Part shown: positions 23,791 to 34,652 of the stretch, in pieces
Numbering within the stretch: position 1 is the stretch's first letter
Layout of the letters: every line of letters starts with the position of its first letter
Source of the DNA: Stramonita haemastoma
Lineage: Eukaryota; Mollusca; Gastropoda; Neogastropoda; Muricidae
Direction of reading: 5' to 3'
Assembly: GCA_030674155.1 (NCBI GenBank)
Contig: CM060327.1
Span: forward strand, 16,374,802-16,438,801
DNA length: 64,000 nt
Translations under genes and position numbers: made by a program
The notes under the pieces: generated by a model
The model's input: the letters and a program-made list of their open reading frames with translations, nothing else
Databases searched by the model: none
Told to the model about the DNA's origin: nothing

Positions 23791-25800
23791 AGAGAAGATG
23801 TGCGCCTGTGCCTTTGGGACGGGGTTGTGGTTGGGGGTGTATGAAATATTCAGCATGGGGTGACACCCCTTTAGGAGCATTGGGAAGGGAGGAACTGTCT
23901 GCTCTAGTTGTGCTTCTTCTCCCGAGTGAGGCTGCCTCTCTCTCTTGGTCACTGAAGTTGTCATGAATTTATTTTGCTGGATTGTTCGGTATCGATACTG
24001 TATTGTTTGGATTGTTTTGTAATGTATTACACTGTTATGTAACGTGTTTTATTGTTTTGGAATATATTATTGTGTACTGCAGTCGTGACTGATTAATAAT
24101 TTTCATCGCATGAAATCCATGCTCTTATCAGCAAGGAAAAAGTATCGCCAGTGGTACAGGGCCACCTTTCTTCTTATCCGCTGGTGTATTTGTTTTCCCA
24201 GGAAAATAATTATTGTCTGTGAAATGTTGGCAACAGCAATTCATTTATTACTTAGCACAATGTGTATGCTGCATGTAGGACATCACTTTGCTTTTGAAAG
24301 AAAGGGAGGTGCTCATTATTTCCGGTTTTCAAAGGGAGCAGTCCTTGTTTACTGGTAAAGAAAGAGGGTGACCAACTGTCATTTTATTCACTTTTTGACT
24401 GCTATTGTGAGGGTGGTCAGCACCATACCCACCCTACTTCAAGGCTGTTATCTAAAATAAATATATGTTTTTGCAAAATAAAAACTCCAGTACATAACAG
24501 ATACATACTTTCTCAATAACAAGAGCTATAACAAAGTCATGTGTCTGAAAAATGTTTGTTTTTTAAAATCTGGGTGACCTTGCTCCTTTAAGAAAAACGA
24601 AACAATACACATTGGTTTCCAGTTTAGATACCATCTCAGAAGTTGTAGTATGGCTATATTGATGATCAGCAAAAGGGTGAATACGTAGAAACTGAACATT
24701 TGTTAACCTAAGAGCTCTAGCTGAGAAATGAACAAATACCCCACCGAAATAACACACAAACAAAAACATAAAGCTTGGTATTCTTTGCTGACAATCAGCC
24801 ACAGTTAGCAGTTTCGCTAACACTTCTGGATGATTGCAATGAGTAAAAACATCTTTAAAATCATCCCTGAAGTTGGACTGTTGCTGTATTACTGTTGGTG
24901 GGTAAGAACGGCTGCAATCTCCAATCCTATCCAATCCAGTCCAATCCAATCCAATGATGTTGCTTAGAGCCCCGCCGACCCCACAGGCCATATCGGAGCT
25001 GTCCCCTCCTAATCTCCAATCTCCATTGGTGAGCCTGGGAGCTCTAGCCGAAGAACGAAACTAAAAACCCCAAACCAAGGTAACAATTAAAGGAAAACCC
25101 TTATTGCTGATAATTTTCAGCCTTATTAAGGTTGTCAATGTTTTCCGTTTGAAAGAAAATATGAAAAAAAAGAAATATATTAGTATAAATTAGTTGATTA
25201 CAATTTTGATGACAGATGATGTTGATGACATATTTTTGTGATCATTTTTTTGAGATTTGATTTTAAATTAATCAAAATCCTTCTTTACAAATCTCAGACA
25301 TTGCAGCCAAAACAATACACATCATATAAAAAAAGCCCGGAACATTAGGAATTTTTTATCAGCTAAATGAGAGACTACGCCAAAAAATTGATGAGTTCGT
25401 TATTGCTTCAAAGAGAATGTAATCTAATCTGATGATTGCAAACTACTTCAGCGGAATGAGAAAACCAGGTTTGTTTTGATTTGTGTCATAATCAGTAGAA
25501 AACAAAAAGTACATAGAACGGTGGAGGCAATCTCAAACTCTAATCATTTCAATTGTCGTTCATGATTATTCTAGTGCTGAATTTCTGTTAAGGACATAAT
25601 AAAATGAAACAAACGTTTCTTGAGTTTGAAAACCAACAGAAATGTCTTTCGTGTCGCGAGGCTATTGGATTGGTCCTTAGCTAAAGTTGTTTTTCATATC
25701 TGTGAAATGACGTTGTTGCTTATGACTCATTCTCTGCTGTTGTCTGTTCCCTTCCGAGCAATACCTGACGTTTTACATGTTTTACTGCGAATGCATTGGT
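23791..25800. other. Mostly unique spacer with a diverged internal duplication
   Basis: About 24700-24830 and 25030-25145 look like diverged direct repeats (agagctctagctgag versus ggagctctagccgaag, and gctgacaatcagcc versus gctgataattttcagcc). Between them is a short ccaat/tccaa tract (about 24920-24955). I see no coding region; the 142-codon minus frame at 24563-24991 crosses both the tract and one repeat. Confidence 0.5.
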
Positions 25801-25802
25801 AA

Positions 25803-25832
25803 TGGTGTGTATGTATGTATGTGTGTGTGTGT

Positions 25833-25865
<33 letters not shown>

Positions 25866-25871
25866 TGTGTG
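25803..25871. repeat. (GT)n with a (CG)n core
   Basis: tgtatg and gtgtgt flank a gcgcgcgcgcgcg run near 25835-25848, then gtgtgt again. This is a strictly alternating purine-pyrimidine tract. Confidence 0.95.
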
Positions 25872-26640
25872 TTAGAGGAGGGGTGGGGCTAACTTTGTTA
25901 TTATTTTCTCAATTGTATTTTGTTGCTGAACTGGGTTTCGTGGTGTATTTGGACGTGCCTGTCTGTCTGTTTCTGCATGTCTGTCGCTGTTTCTGTCTGT
26001 CTGTCTGTCTCTGTGTGTCATCTACGTTGTGTCCTAGTTCCATCCTGCCTCCTCATCTTCATTCGTAGTCTTCTTTGAATTTGTTAGGGCTTTACATGCC
26101 TTTTTTTATTTTATTTTCATTTTAAAAATTATTTTTTATTTATTTATTTTTTTTTAATGTTGTTTTATTTTAGTATTATTTTTATTTCATTTTATTCATT
26201 TACTTATGGTTTTTTAATTATTTTTTTAAATAAAAAAAAATCTTTTATTATGAGAATAATCGTAAAATCATAATAAATGGTAAATTATGTTTTACTGTTC
26301 TAGTTTTCTTCGTACGTCTTTTCAAATATTGATAATAATTACTTTCTTTCTTACCCATTTATGGCTATTCCTGTGATCTATTTGTCATTTCGAAATTGTA
26401 TATAGAATGCTTTTTCTGTTCAAAGTCTGGTGGTAATATGATATTTATTTCCTGTAATTTACATAGGCCTACATTTACTGGGATATTTGAACAATTCTAA
26501 TCAAACCCAGTTTCACAAAAGAAGTGAAATCATTCCTAGAATAAAAGATAAGTATCTTCAATGCTTGTCAAGTCTACAATAGTAGCTGGTGGAACACACC
26601 TCAGAGATATCGACCCAGATTCAGATAAGAGAGCAAACCC
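25872..26640. other. CTGT-rich and AT-only low-complexity spacer
   Basis: Short tctg repeats near 25960-26010, then an almost pure A/T stretch at 26098-26260 dominated by tttta words. No gene recognised. Confidence 0.6.
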
Positions 26641-26655
26641 CCTTCTCTATTAGTA

Positions 26656-26697
26656 CCCCACCCACACCCCACCCACACCCCACACCCACCCCACCCA
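26656..26697 (-). other. G-quadruplex-type motif
   Basis: The plus strand has nine C3-C4 tracts separated by a, aca or similar short loops (accccacccacacccc and repeats). On the minus strand this gives G3-G4 tracts with 1-3 base loops, matching the usual quadruplex pattern. Confidence 0.7.
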
Positions 26698-26989
26698 TTC
26701 CACAGTCTGCATGTTAAGTCTTTTCCTTTCTGGAATTCAGGCCACAGACAAGAGATGTTCCATCGGGGCCGGCTGATTTGATGTCTCAGCCCAATGTCCA
26801 GCCAGCACGTGCACACAGGGAAGAGGGGGTGGGCAGTACATGGGCAGTCTCCATAACACCATGTTCAGACAGCAGTAGTCTGCACACATATTGACACGCG
26901 CTTTCCTAGTGATTGAAAACCAATCATGAGATGGATAGTCCACTAGAAAGCTTTCAGTTGAAGTTGAAAGTCTTTTTGTTGTCTCGCTA

Positions 26990-27206
26990 TTTGTTTGATT
27001 CTTCCGATGAGACTAAAACCCGAGGTCCCGTTTGCAAACATACGCAGAATATCTTGCGTACACGTTAAAACCTTTTCCGCTTTTCCTAAGAGTAGGCCAT
27101 TGTGTGCCAGTGGGAAAGGATTGCGAAATTGACAAAACTGCACACGCACGGGACCTGGATGTAAAAAAGCACATGGGTGCTTATTCCCTTATCCTCAAAA
27201 TGAAGT
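26990..27206 (+). mobile_element. SINE-A 3' part
   Basis: Blocks ccgatgagactaaaacccga, gtaggccattgtgtgccagt and gcttattcccttatcctc. 5'-truncated before the core start. Confidence 0.88.
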
Positions 27207-27436
27207 AACTAAACATTGTATTATGCCTTTGATAGCTTACCTATCTTATCTTTTGGGAATAATTTGATTTCCTTAGCCGACGAAAGTCTGACATGATCTG
27301 TAGGATCTCTAACGTGGGTATTTGATTTTCTGCATGTGCATATTTTCTGAAAAATTAAAGGCACTGCCAAGTGTGCTCTTAAAGTTGACCTGGGAGATCT
27401 TAAAGTTTCCAACACTTAATTTACCAGACACCACAA

Positions 27437-27505
27437 AGATTCGACCCAAAACTTCACGGACTCATGAGATTGAAATCAAACGGTCTTACTCGGCTATGGC
27501 GAACC
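27437..27505 (-). mobile_element. tRNA-like fragment, probably a SINE head
   Basis: The minus strand reads cgccatagccgagtaagacc, gatttcaatctcatgagtcc and gggtcgaatc, resembling A-box and B-box ends of a serine-type tRNA. The ends do not pair into a full acceptor stem, so I do not call a tRNA gene. Confidence 0.4.
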
Positions 27506-27759
27506 TCTTTTTGCAGTGCGATCAATGATGATAAAGAGATGTACTGAAGATGCTTTGGAAGTGCACTAGCAGCGAAAATACTTTGCGGGATGTAGGCCTA
27601 CTCTGTACTATCATCATATTCCAGCATCAACTAGTCTTCAGAGATATTGACTTTTCTGAGTGAATCAGGTAACTTGGCAACACTCTCAAAATCACATCCC
27701 TATTGTGGACGTATCTCAATTATGTGGTCCCTATTATTCCCAGTGAGCCCAAAACAAAT

Positions 27760-28128
27760 TCACTCTGGGTAAGATACAACTAAACTCGAATTTTTTGTTG
27801 TTGTCTGGTGATGCTCAAACTGCTTAACATTCCAGCCAGGAGTACAATTTGCCCAGAAATGCGTCACATCAGCTGATTGACGTATTAAATATTTTTGGTC
27901 GTAATATTCATAAAAGTTATATTGAAGTAAGTCTGGAAAGTTTCCATGAAGTAATATACCAAAGACATAGCAACAGGACACCGCTGGCATGACGTAACAC
28001 GTACTACAGCCTCCACAGAAAGTTTCCCAGTGGACTATCCATCTCCCTTTGTCCCTCCCCGGTGAAGTGTGTGTCAATATGTGTGCAGACGACTGCCGTC
28101 TGAACAAGGCATTAGGAAGGCCGCTCAT
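27760..28128 (-). CDS. Unidentified open frame, 122 codons
   Basis: ATG-initiated minus-strand frame of non-repetitive composition with ten Cys and several aromatic residues (for example YNFYEYYDQKYL). I recognise no family. It has no signal peptide-like start, and I cannot show splice sites or conservation. It could be a chance frame or a decayed exon. It is listed because it is the longest non-repeat ATG frame in the window outside retroelements. Confidence 0.15.
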   Translation of the reverse strand: MSGLPNALFRRQSSAHILTHTSPGRDKGRWIVHWETFCGGCSTCYVMPAVSCCYVFGILLHGNFPDLLQYNFYEYYDQKYLIRQSADVTHFWANCTPGWNVKQFEHHQTTTKNSSLVVSYPE

Positions 28129-28424
28129 GTCCTCTCAGTCCCCGTTCACATATGCACGTGCTTAGTTCTTCAGCCGAAGACATCAAATACACTGGTCTGA
28201 TGTAAAGCCCTATGTCTGTTGCCCGATGTTCTGAAAGGAAATGTCTGAGCATACACAATGGGGAGGAGGTGGGAGTGGTAGAAGTGGGGGTAGAGTAGGG
28301 ACTGTCAGCAGTGGAGCTTATCTGAAATCGATAGTGGCTGATATCCCGAAAAATGTTTGAAGCCAATCACGGAGAGTTCATACATCGAGTATTTTATTCA
28401 TTTATTTATGTTGTTTTTTTTTCT

Positions 28425-28755
28425 TTTATATCGAGAATAATGAAATAAGCAATCATATGCTCTTTAACATCCAGTCCTCGTGTGTATGCAGTTTTGTAAA
28501 TGTCATCTGTTCCCACCGGCACACAATGGCCTACTCTTACGAAAAGCGGAACAGGATTTAATGTGTGTGCAAGATGTTTTGCCTGCCTTTGCACACTCGG
28601 CCTCGGTTTATAGTCTCATCCGAAAGACTTTTGGGGTGAGTGGAGTCAGCACTGATGTTAACTCCAGAGGAAAAATCCCCTCGACCAGGAATCGAACCCG
28701 GGTGGTCAAATTGCGAGCGCAATGTTCTGACCACTAGGCTATATCCCGTCCCCCA
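28425..28755 (-). mobile_element. SINE-A, near full-length (best reference copy)
   Basis: The 3' end is at left (tttatatcgagaataatga). The core includes ggcacacaatggcctactct and cttttggggtgagtggagtc. The B-box complement ggaatcgaaccc lies at 28688-28699, giving a perfect GGTTCGATTCC on the minus strand. The A-box complement ccactaggcta lies at 28731-28741, giving TAGCCTAGTGG. This is the clearest evidence that the family is tRNA-derived with the head on the minus strand. Confidence 0.95.
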
Positions 28756-29125
28756 GTAGAATTCTGGTGCCGAAACTTTCTGGTTTCCTGGTTCTGGAAT
28801 CATTCAATATATTACTCTTTGCGCACTGTTTGCAGCTAAATTAGAATGGCAGACTACCAAATAATATCAACGCCTAGATCTGAAAAATAAAAGCCATTTG
28901 CAATGACTTCTGACGGTAGCCAATCGAATCGCATGAATATTAGTGTTGATAAACCTGTTGTTTTTAGGTTCAGCTGTTGCATTTGCATTGTTTAAGAGCA
29001 AATGGATCTAGAAAAAACAGAGTTTGCAATAGATCTTGGAAATCTACTAGGAATATAAATTTCTTGTGCACAGCATAAGTACTATGGAAATTGACTTTCT
29101 TACAAAAATAATCTTTGGAGTTGAC
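28756..29125. other. Unassigned spacer
   Basis: AT-rich, nothing recognised. Confidence 0.5.
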
Positions 29126-29129
29126 TTAA

Positions 29130-29245
29130 CTATACATACATACATACATACATACATACATACATACATACATACATACATACATACATACATACATACA
29201 TACATACATACATACACACATACACACATACACACATACATTGTG
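29130..29245. repeat. (CATA)n microsatellite
   Basis: About 85 bp of pure CATA with a degenerate cacata end. It lies directly against the LINE fragment that follows. Confidence 0.97.
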
Positions 29246-29650
29246 TGTATTTCTATTCGTGAGGGTTATGCACTGCTTCAAAATGTTTGCTGGAAACATG
29301 TTAAAAAGAAACAGGAAGAGGCTGGATATCCCCTGTATAATTGTTCATAGCTAGATTTTGAGAACATTCTTTGTACTCAGTACGGTTATCAAAAGTCTTG
29401 TACCAGAAAAATTGTTACTCTAATCTACAGATTGAAACTAAATGCTTTTCGAGCAAAATTTGCAAAAAATATACAATGTATATGCGGTGAAAAACTTTCA
29501 AGTATTCATGTTTTGTATCACTGTTCAGGTTTTAAAAAGTTCCTACCATCATTTCAAAATAAGTCCCTACACGAGGTTCTTACGAATCCAAGGCTATTGT
29601 GTGAGATAGCATTATCCCTGATGCGATCCCCAGTAGCTTCATTTTTGTAA
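29246..29650 (+). pseudogene. LINE 3' ORF end, RNase-H-side Cys/His segment
   Basis: One frame is open across the fragment except for a TAG at about 29348-29350. It encodes KQEEAGYPLYN, then IYRLKLNAFRAKF and a CxCG(x)6H(x)4C pattern (CICGEKLSSIHVLYHC), followed by EIALSLMRSPVASFL and a stop. This is the layout of the region after the RNase H domain in I- and related-clade LINEs. Catalytic RT and RNase H residues are absent, because the copy is truncated at the CATA array. Confidence 0.75.
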
Positions 29651-29922
29651 AATTTGACAATGCGTCTGCAACAGATTTGAAATCAGAATGATTCCAAATG
29701 TTCAGGTTCTGCTGTTAGCATAGTTTTGTTGCTATTGTTGTTGTTCTGAGGGTTGTTCTTTTTGTGTTTCTTTGCCTTGTTTTATTATTTATTTTTTGTA
29801 TTGTTTGGAATTAGTATCTTGCTACATCTTCCATCTCATCAACCCCCTCCACCCCCCCCCCCCCCCCACTCTCCCCGTCTAATATCACATTAAGTGAACA
29901 GACGTAAAATTGAAGACATACA
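29651..29922. other. Probable LINE 3' untranslated remnant and C-run
   Basis: T-rich sequence after the LINE stop with tgttgttgttctgagg and tttattatttattttttg, then a C17-type homopolymer near 29852-29868. No tail-type short repeat was identified until the CATA array that follows. Confidence 0.4.
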
Positions 29923-29986
29923 CACATACATACATACATACATACATACATACATACATACATACATACATACATACATACATACA

Positions 29987-30020
<34 letters not shown>
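29923..30020. repeat. (CATA)n microsatellite
   Basis: About 95 bp of CATA ending in catatatacata. Confidence 0.97.
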
Positions 30021-30647
30021 CATAAAATCATGGTAGCTCACTTGTGTGATCGGTATATGTTTCAAGTTGTAATAAACAAGTCTGCTGCAGAAAATCTCCT
30101 TTTATCACGGCATAAATGCTTATTGTCTGTAAATCAGAGCTCTTGGTTTCTTTATCATACAAATTTCTCGACAGTAGACATCAATCTGAATTTTTTGTCT
30201 CTCTTTGATAACCAGTTACTAAAAACTAAGCTTTATTTAACTGTCTAGGATGCTGTGGTGAGAACAATAATTATATGTTACGGGAACAGACTACAATGGA
30301 GAGACATGCATACATTCAACAATAAAAACAATTATAGAAATATCGACATTAATAGCAGCAGCATTCATTCATAACGAAATGATAGATACAACAAATGCTA
30401 ATGATGTGTTAGAACCAAGAGTAGCCTTTTTAAAGAAAATGAATCACTGAAGAACTACGTAGCCTATCAGAGTCACTAACGGGTATTTTTGGATCTGTGA
30501 TTACTGCTGTCCACATTCAAAGCTTTAATGATCACAATGGGAATCACCAGCAGCAGCAGCACCATCAATCATAGCAGCAGAAGAGAAGTAATGGCGGTGG
30601 CTCAGATGACAGCTATATCTTCAACATTGAAGTTATTATCCTCAAGG
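30021..30647. other. Unassigned spacer
   Basis: AT-rich; short cagcagcag runs near 30551-30562. No gene recognised. Confidence 0.5.
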
Positions 30648-30930
30648 GGGCGGGATAGCTCAGTGGTCAGAGCGCTGGCTTTCTCCAAGTCAAGTTAAGC
30701 AGCGTCGAGCTGGTTATCATTTGGGTGACCGTTTGCGCGCCTTGGCTTCAGTATAGACCCCCAGTTCAGCTGTAAATGAGTACCTACCCTCTGTAGGGTC
30801 AGGAAAGGTAAAGCAGCGAGGGAGAGGAGATGGGTGCCGCGCTCAATATGCTGGCCCCTAGAGAAGCTGAGGTCTCTGATGCCTCGCTCCCCTACGATCA
30901 CAAAGGTTATGGGACACCTTTACCTTTAAC
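30648..30930 (+). mobile_element. SINE-C, full-length (best plus-strand copy)
   Basis: A box tagctcagtgg at 30656-30666, preceded by gggcgggat. The body blocks gttaagcagcgtcgagctgg, cgtttgcgcgccttggcttc and atgctggcccctagagaagc are all present, and the end ggttatgggacacctttacc gives the ctttacc tail. Confidence 0.93.
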
Positions 30931-30964
30931 TCTCATCAAGGATCTAGAAGTAGACAGTACGTGA

Positions 30965-31060
30965 AGGAGTGAGAACAGTAGCAGCAGCAGCAGCAAAATC
31001 AGCATTAACAGCATTAACAGCATCTGCAGAAGTGGCTGCGGCAGCAGCAGCTACAGAAAC
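30965..31060. repeat. CAG-rich degenerate trinucleotide tract
   Basis: cagcagcagcagcagca near 30980 followed by cattaacag repeats and gcagcagcag near 31041. Confidence 0.75.
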
Positions 31061-31238
31061 CTAAACATCACCATTACATCAAAATAAGCATATTCGGATA
31101 AAGCGAAAACAACGGTATGTTGTATAATTTGCTTCAGAAGCAGTCGTCGACTGATAATCTATAATCATAAAAACGTGAGTTGCAAAAACTGTAAAGAAGA
31201 AATAAACAGCTGCAGGTTCTGCTGGTAACATTAGATCT

Positions 31239-31333
31239 GATGTAGTGGTATGGGTGGTATTCTTTCCATATGAGACCATAAACCGAGGTATCTTTTATTA
31301 CACATTATCATTTAGTGTACGTAAAATAACACA
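31239..31333 (+). mobile_element. SINE-F, 5' part (split by a LINE)
   Basis: gtagtggtatgggtggtatt, gagaccataaaccgaggt and tttagtgtacgtaaaa match SINE-F up to the point of LINE insertion. The copy resumes at 31819. Both edges carry aaaataacaca, the target-site duplication. Confidence 0.8.
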
Positions 31334-31818
31334 AACACCTTTACAAATCCCTCGTGATATCTATCCTCCTATATGGCTGTGAATCATGGACTCTGACAGC
31401 AGAGTTAGAGAGGAGAATCCAAGCATTCGAGAACAAGTGCCACAGAAGACTCCTCAGAATATCATACAAAGAACACAAGACCAATAACTATGTGAAAGAA
31501 GAAATCAAAAAGCGTGTGGGCCCCCAAGAGCCTTTGCTCTCCACCATAAAGAGGAGAAAGCTGATGTGGTTTGGTCACACCACAAGACACAACACCCTAG
31601 CAAAAACCATCCTGCAAGGAACAGTCGAGGGCAAGAGAAGAAGAGGCCGCCAAAAGAAATCATGGGTTGACAACATCAAAGACTGGACCGCCCAACCCCT
31701 GCAACATCTCCTACTAGCCACACAGGATCGTGAAGCATGGAAAAAGATCGCTGTTGCGTCTTCTCTCATGTCCCCCCTACGTCCTTTGGGACATGGGACT
31801 GAGTGAGTGAGTGAGTGA
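31334..31818 (+). mobile_element. 5'-truncated LINE insertion (reverse-transcriptase C-terminus)
   Basis: An open frame runs from the insertion point to TGA at 31804-31806 without internal stops. It carries the classic post-RT motifs LLYGCESWTL, RRLLRIS, KLMWFGHTTRHN, GKRRRGRQKKSWVDNI and a final W-rich segment. The 3' end is a gagt tandem tail. Flanking aaaataacaca repeats (31323-31333 and 31819-31829) mark a clean target-primed insertion. RT catalytic motifs are not present because of the 5' truncation. The intact frame suggests this is younger than the relic at 21520. Confidence 0.9.
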
Positions 31819-32030
31819 AAATAACACACGGCAACAGGAGAGTTGTCCTTGGCAAAATTCTGTAGAAAAAGCCACTCTGATACGGAAACAAATGCAGTTG
31901 CGGACAGAAATAGAATTAGAAATGATGGGTGGCGCTGCTCTTCTGGCGACATGCTCTTCCCACAGACAGCAGCCAGATTTTCACGTAGAGAAATCTGCCG
32001 ACTTAATGTGGTATGAGATGGAATGAAAAC
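31819..32030 (+). mobile_element. SINE-F, 3' part (split by a LINE)
   Basis: Continues the SINE interrupted at 31333: cacggcaacaggagagttgt, ggcaaaattctgtagaaaaa, then the 3' module gtggcgctgctcttctggcg and ttttcacgtagagaaatctg. Confidence 0.82.
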
Positions 32031-32462
32031 AATATGAAAAAATACTGCTGGTAGTGACATATGTTACCGAGAGTCATTATGACTGTTGTCACTATCCCTC
32101 CTTATGTTACATGCTGTTTCAGGGTTGTTTCTGTCATGCTATTAATGCTGTCTTTACTATCGCTGAACAAAGTAATGCACAGACTTGTCTGGAGACATGA
32201 ACCTATTCTGGGATTTTAGATTGCTGCTGTTGATATCCTGAAAAGAAAGGGGGAGAGTGATACAGGACTGTGGTTACAGCGTCTGTTGTTTACCCTGTCT
32301 GCAGACTGGTTTTAGACCGTTTTTAGCATGACTTTGATGACTGTGCTTGTGCTCTGAAGTCGGGAAAAAGTCTGCCGTGGTCAGCAGGCAGACATCCTGC
32401 AGAGTTAGAAGCAGAGGAGAAAACCAGATTGTATGAATTGTATCTACTGGGGAATGCAGAAG
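32031..32462. other. Unassigned spacer
   Basis: No repeat or gene recognised. Confidence 0.5.
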
Positions 32463-32536
32463 TGGAAGAAGAAGAAGAAGAAGAAGAAGACGAAGACGAA
32501 GACGAAGACGAAGAAGAAGAAGAAGAAGAAGAAGAT
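32463..32536. repeat. (AAG)n/(ACG)n trinucleotide tract
   Basis: gaagaa with a central gacgaagac block; frames are poly-Lys/Glu or poly-Ser and not genes. Confidence 0.95.
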
Positions 32537-32824
32537 CGTATCAATAGCAGTTGCAAAAAATATTTCCCATAGAATATGGGGTATGCACCTGTTTGATGTA
32601 CTCAATTACGTAGTTCGTTTCCGTGAATTTTAACTGTAGGTAGTTTAAGAATAAAATGGCGATGTGTGTGATGTTGATGTGGATCAAGGTGGGTGTCCAA
32701 ATTTCATTTAAGTCGTGTCTCTTTTTGTTTGTTGTGCATTGATATTATGTGACTGAAAATGTATTGCAAAATAAGTGACTGTAAAAACAATTCTTAGAGT
32801 TGCAATTTTTGTTAGCATACCGAA

Positions 32825-33009
32825 TTCGAATGAGATTATAAACCGATGCCCCGTGTGCAATCGCACGCAGAACACCCTGCATATACCTTAAAAAGTGAAC
32901 CCGTTCCACTTTTTGCAAGATCAGGCCATTGTGTGCCTGTAGGAGTGGATAACTGCAAACTAACAACTAAAAACCAATATTCTCACAGCTGTCATGTTTA
33001 GACACCATC
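32825..33009 (+). mobile_element. SINE-B/A core and B-type tail fragment
   Basis: aatgagattataaaccgatg, gtgtgcaatcgcacgcagaa and aggccattgtgtgcctgtag, then tcatgtttagacaccatctc, which follows the core only in SINE-B. The head is missing. Confidence 0.75.
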
Positions 33010-33275
33010 TCTAAGGAAAAATAGGGGAGCCGGAGCCCCAAGGGTGTTTTTGGACTGTAGGCCTATGTGACAACGTTCTGGCGGCTCCTGTGATGGCACT
33101 GGAACCAGGCGTATTGGCGATTGCCTTTCCAATGGACCAGTCCAGCGACATTTGAGAGGTGGAGTCTGCTGTAGGGTAACAGCTTGCTCTACATACTTAC
33201 CCAGGCTTTGCGCTCTAGAGCCTAGGGCACAACTCCATAGTTTTCAAAAACTGACGGATGCCTACTACTGAAGGA
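33010..33275 (-). mobile_element. Dispersed repeat family G
   Basis: Reverse complement of the family G copy at 18961-19255, for example ggcgattgcctttccaatgg, tttgcgctctagagcctagg and cacaactccatagtttt. It directly follows the SINE-B fragment. Confidence 0.7.
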
Positions 33276-34595
33276 AATCGTTTTGTTGGAGTGCAGCTAC
33301 CCGATTGGACCTCTTTATGAGCTTGAGCACTTGGCAAAGCCTAGCATCTAAAGCCTTACACTAAATAGCTAAGAACAAGTTCTAATCCTCTCAGGATCGA
33401 TAGCAGCAGCGACACGCATGAGTGCTTTTCAGGGATCTTTAACATCAGAGGCTTTTGGAATTGAGGGACACTGTACACTGAGAGAAATAATGATACCAGC
33501 ATGGCGTCAAGGTTCTGCAGCTACATCTCTGCGGATTGATTTATTTTCATTGTTCAGCTAGGTGTGGTTCTATGGTTTAGTTTTATAATCTAGCTAAATG
33601 TGGCTATGTCAATATAATTATTTGCCCATTGAGGAACACTCATAGATGTTACTATCCTTTGTGAAGTGACAAGGACAGTAATCAATATTTTGTTGTAAGA
33701 AGTGGCGACCATGCTGTAATTAAGATGTGTTTAAGAAAAGAGCTAATCCGTTAGCCATACATTTCCGACATTTTCATTAGTGTCAAATCATTTGAGGCAA
33801 AGAGGATTATTTATTTCTTTTTTTTTTTGGAGCGGGTATTAACAGGTTGGAACAAAGGTGAGACTACAACAGTTTTGTTCTCCAGATTCATGCTCTAGGA
33901 AGGTAGATTTCTATGGTAGGAATTTCATTGGAAGCTTGGCTTTTTTCCTTCACTCACCCATGTGTGGTTGTATGAGAGCCTTTCTTTGGAATGAAACTGT
34001 AAACTGCAAACGCGTGTAATAACCCACAGCCCTTAGAGAAACATTCTAAGTAACATTTGTTGAGATGCTGTATCGCCAAAGCAAAGAAAATTCATACATA
34101 TACACACACAAAAACGGGAAAGAAAGAATAGTAGAGTCTACAGCAAAACGCTTCTTCATTTCCAAGATTTGTTGTATAGTTTTTATAGAAATAACTTCAG
34201 ACAAAGTTAACAATGCAAAGCAAACAACATGGATTTCAAGACAGAACCCAGTGGTACACAGCATAGAGGAAAACGTGATTCAGAAATTATCTGACTTATT
34301 ACCACACAGTACTTTATGGTGACAATTGTGATTAATATACCAAACACCAAGCTGAGCCTTTTAGCATTGTATGATAAAGCCTTCACTTTTTAAATGCTAT
34401 TGAATAATGCTTATGTTGGTTGATTGCTACTACAGTATAAGCAACAAACCGTACTGCTGGAAGCACAAGGTTTTCAGCTGATGTAGTTGTACCAGCTGCT
34501 TGTGTTGGTTGCCTCTTTGTAAGAATGGCTTAGTTTTGACTACTTGCTAAGCAGTACCGGAATTATATGCTCAGAACTGGGTCTTGCGCGTGTGC
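33276..34595. other. Unassigned, low-repeat spacer
   Basis: No microsatellite or SINE. Two antiparallel frames at 34046-34322 of 72 and 85 codons have no recognised domain. Confidence 0.5.
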
Positions 34596-34652
34596 GAACA
34601 CACACACACACACACACCACACACACACACACACACCACACACACACACCCT
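34596..34652. repeat. (CA)n microsatellite
   Basis: CA run with two ccac breaks. Confidence 0.95.
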
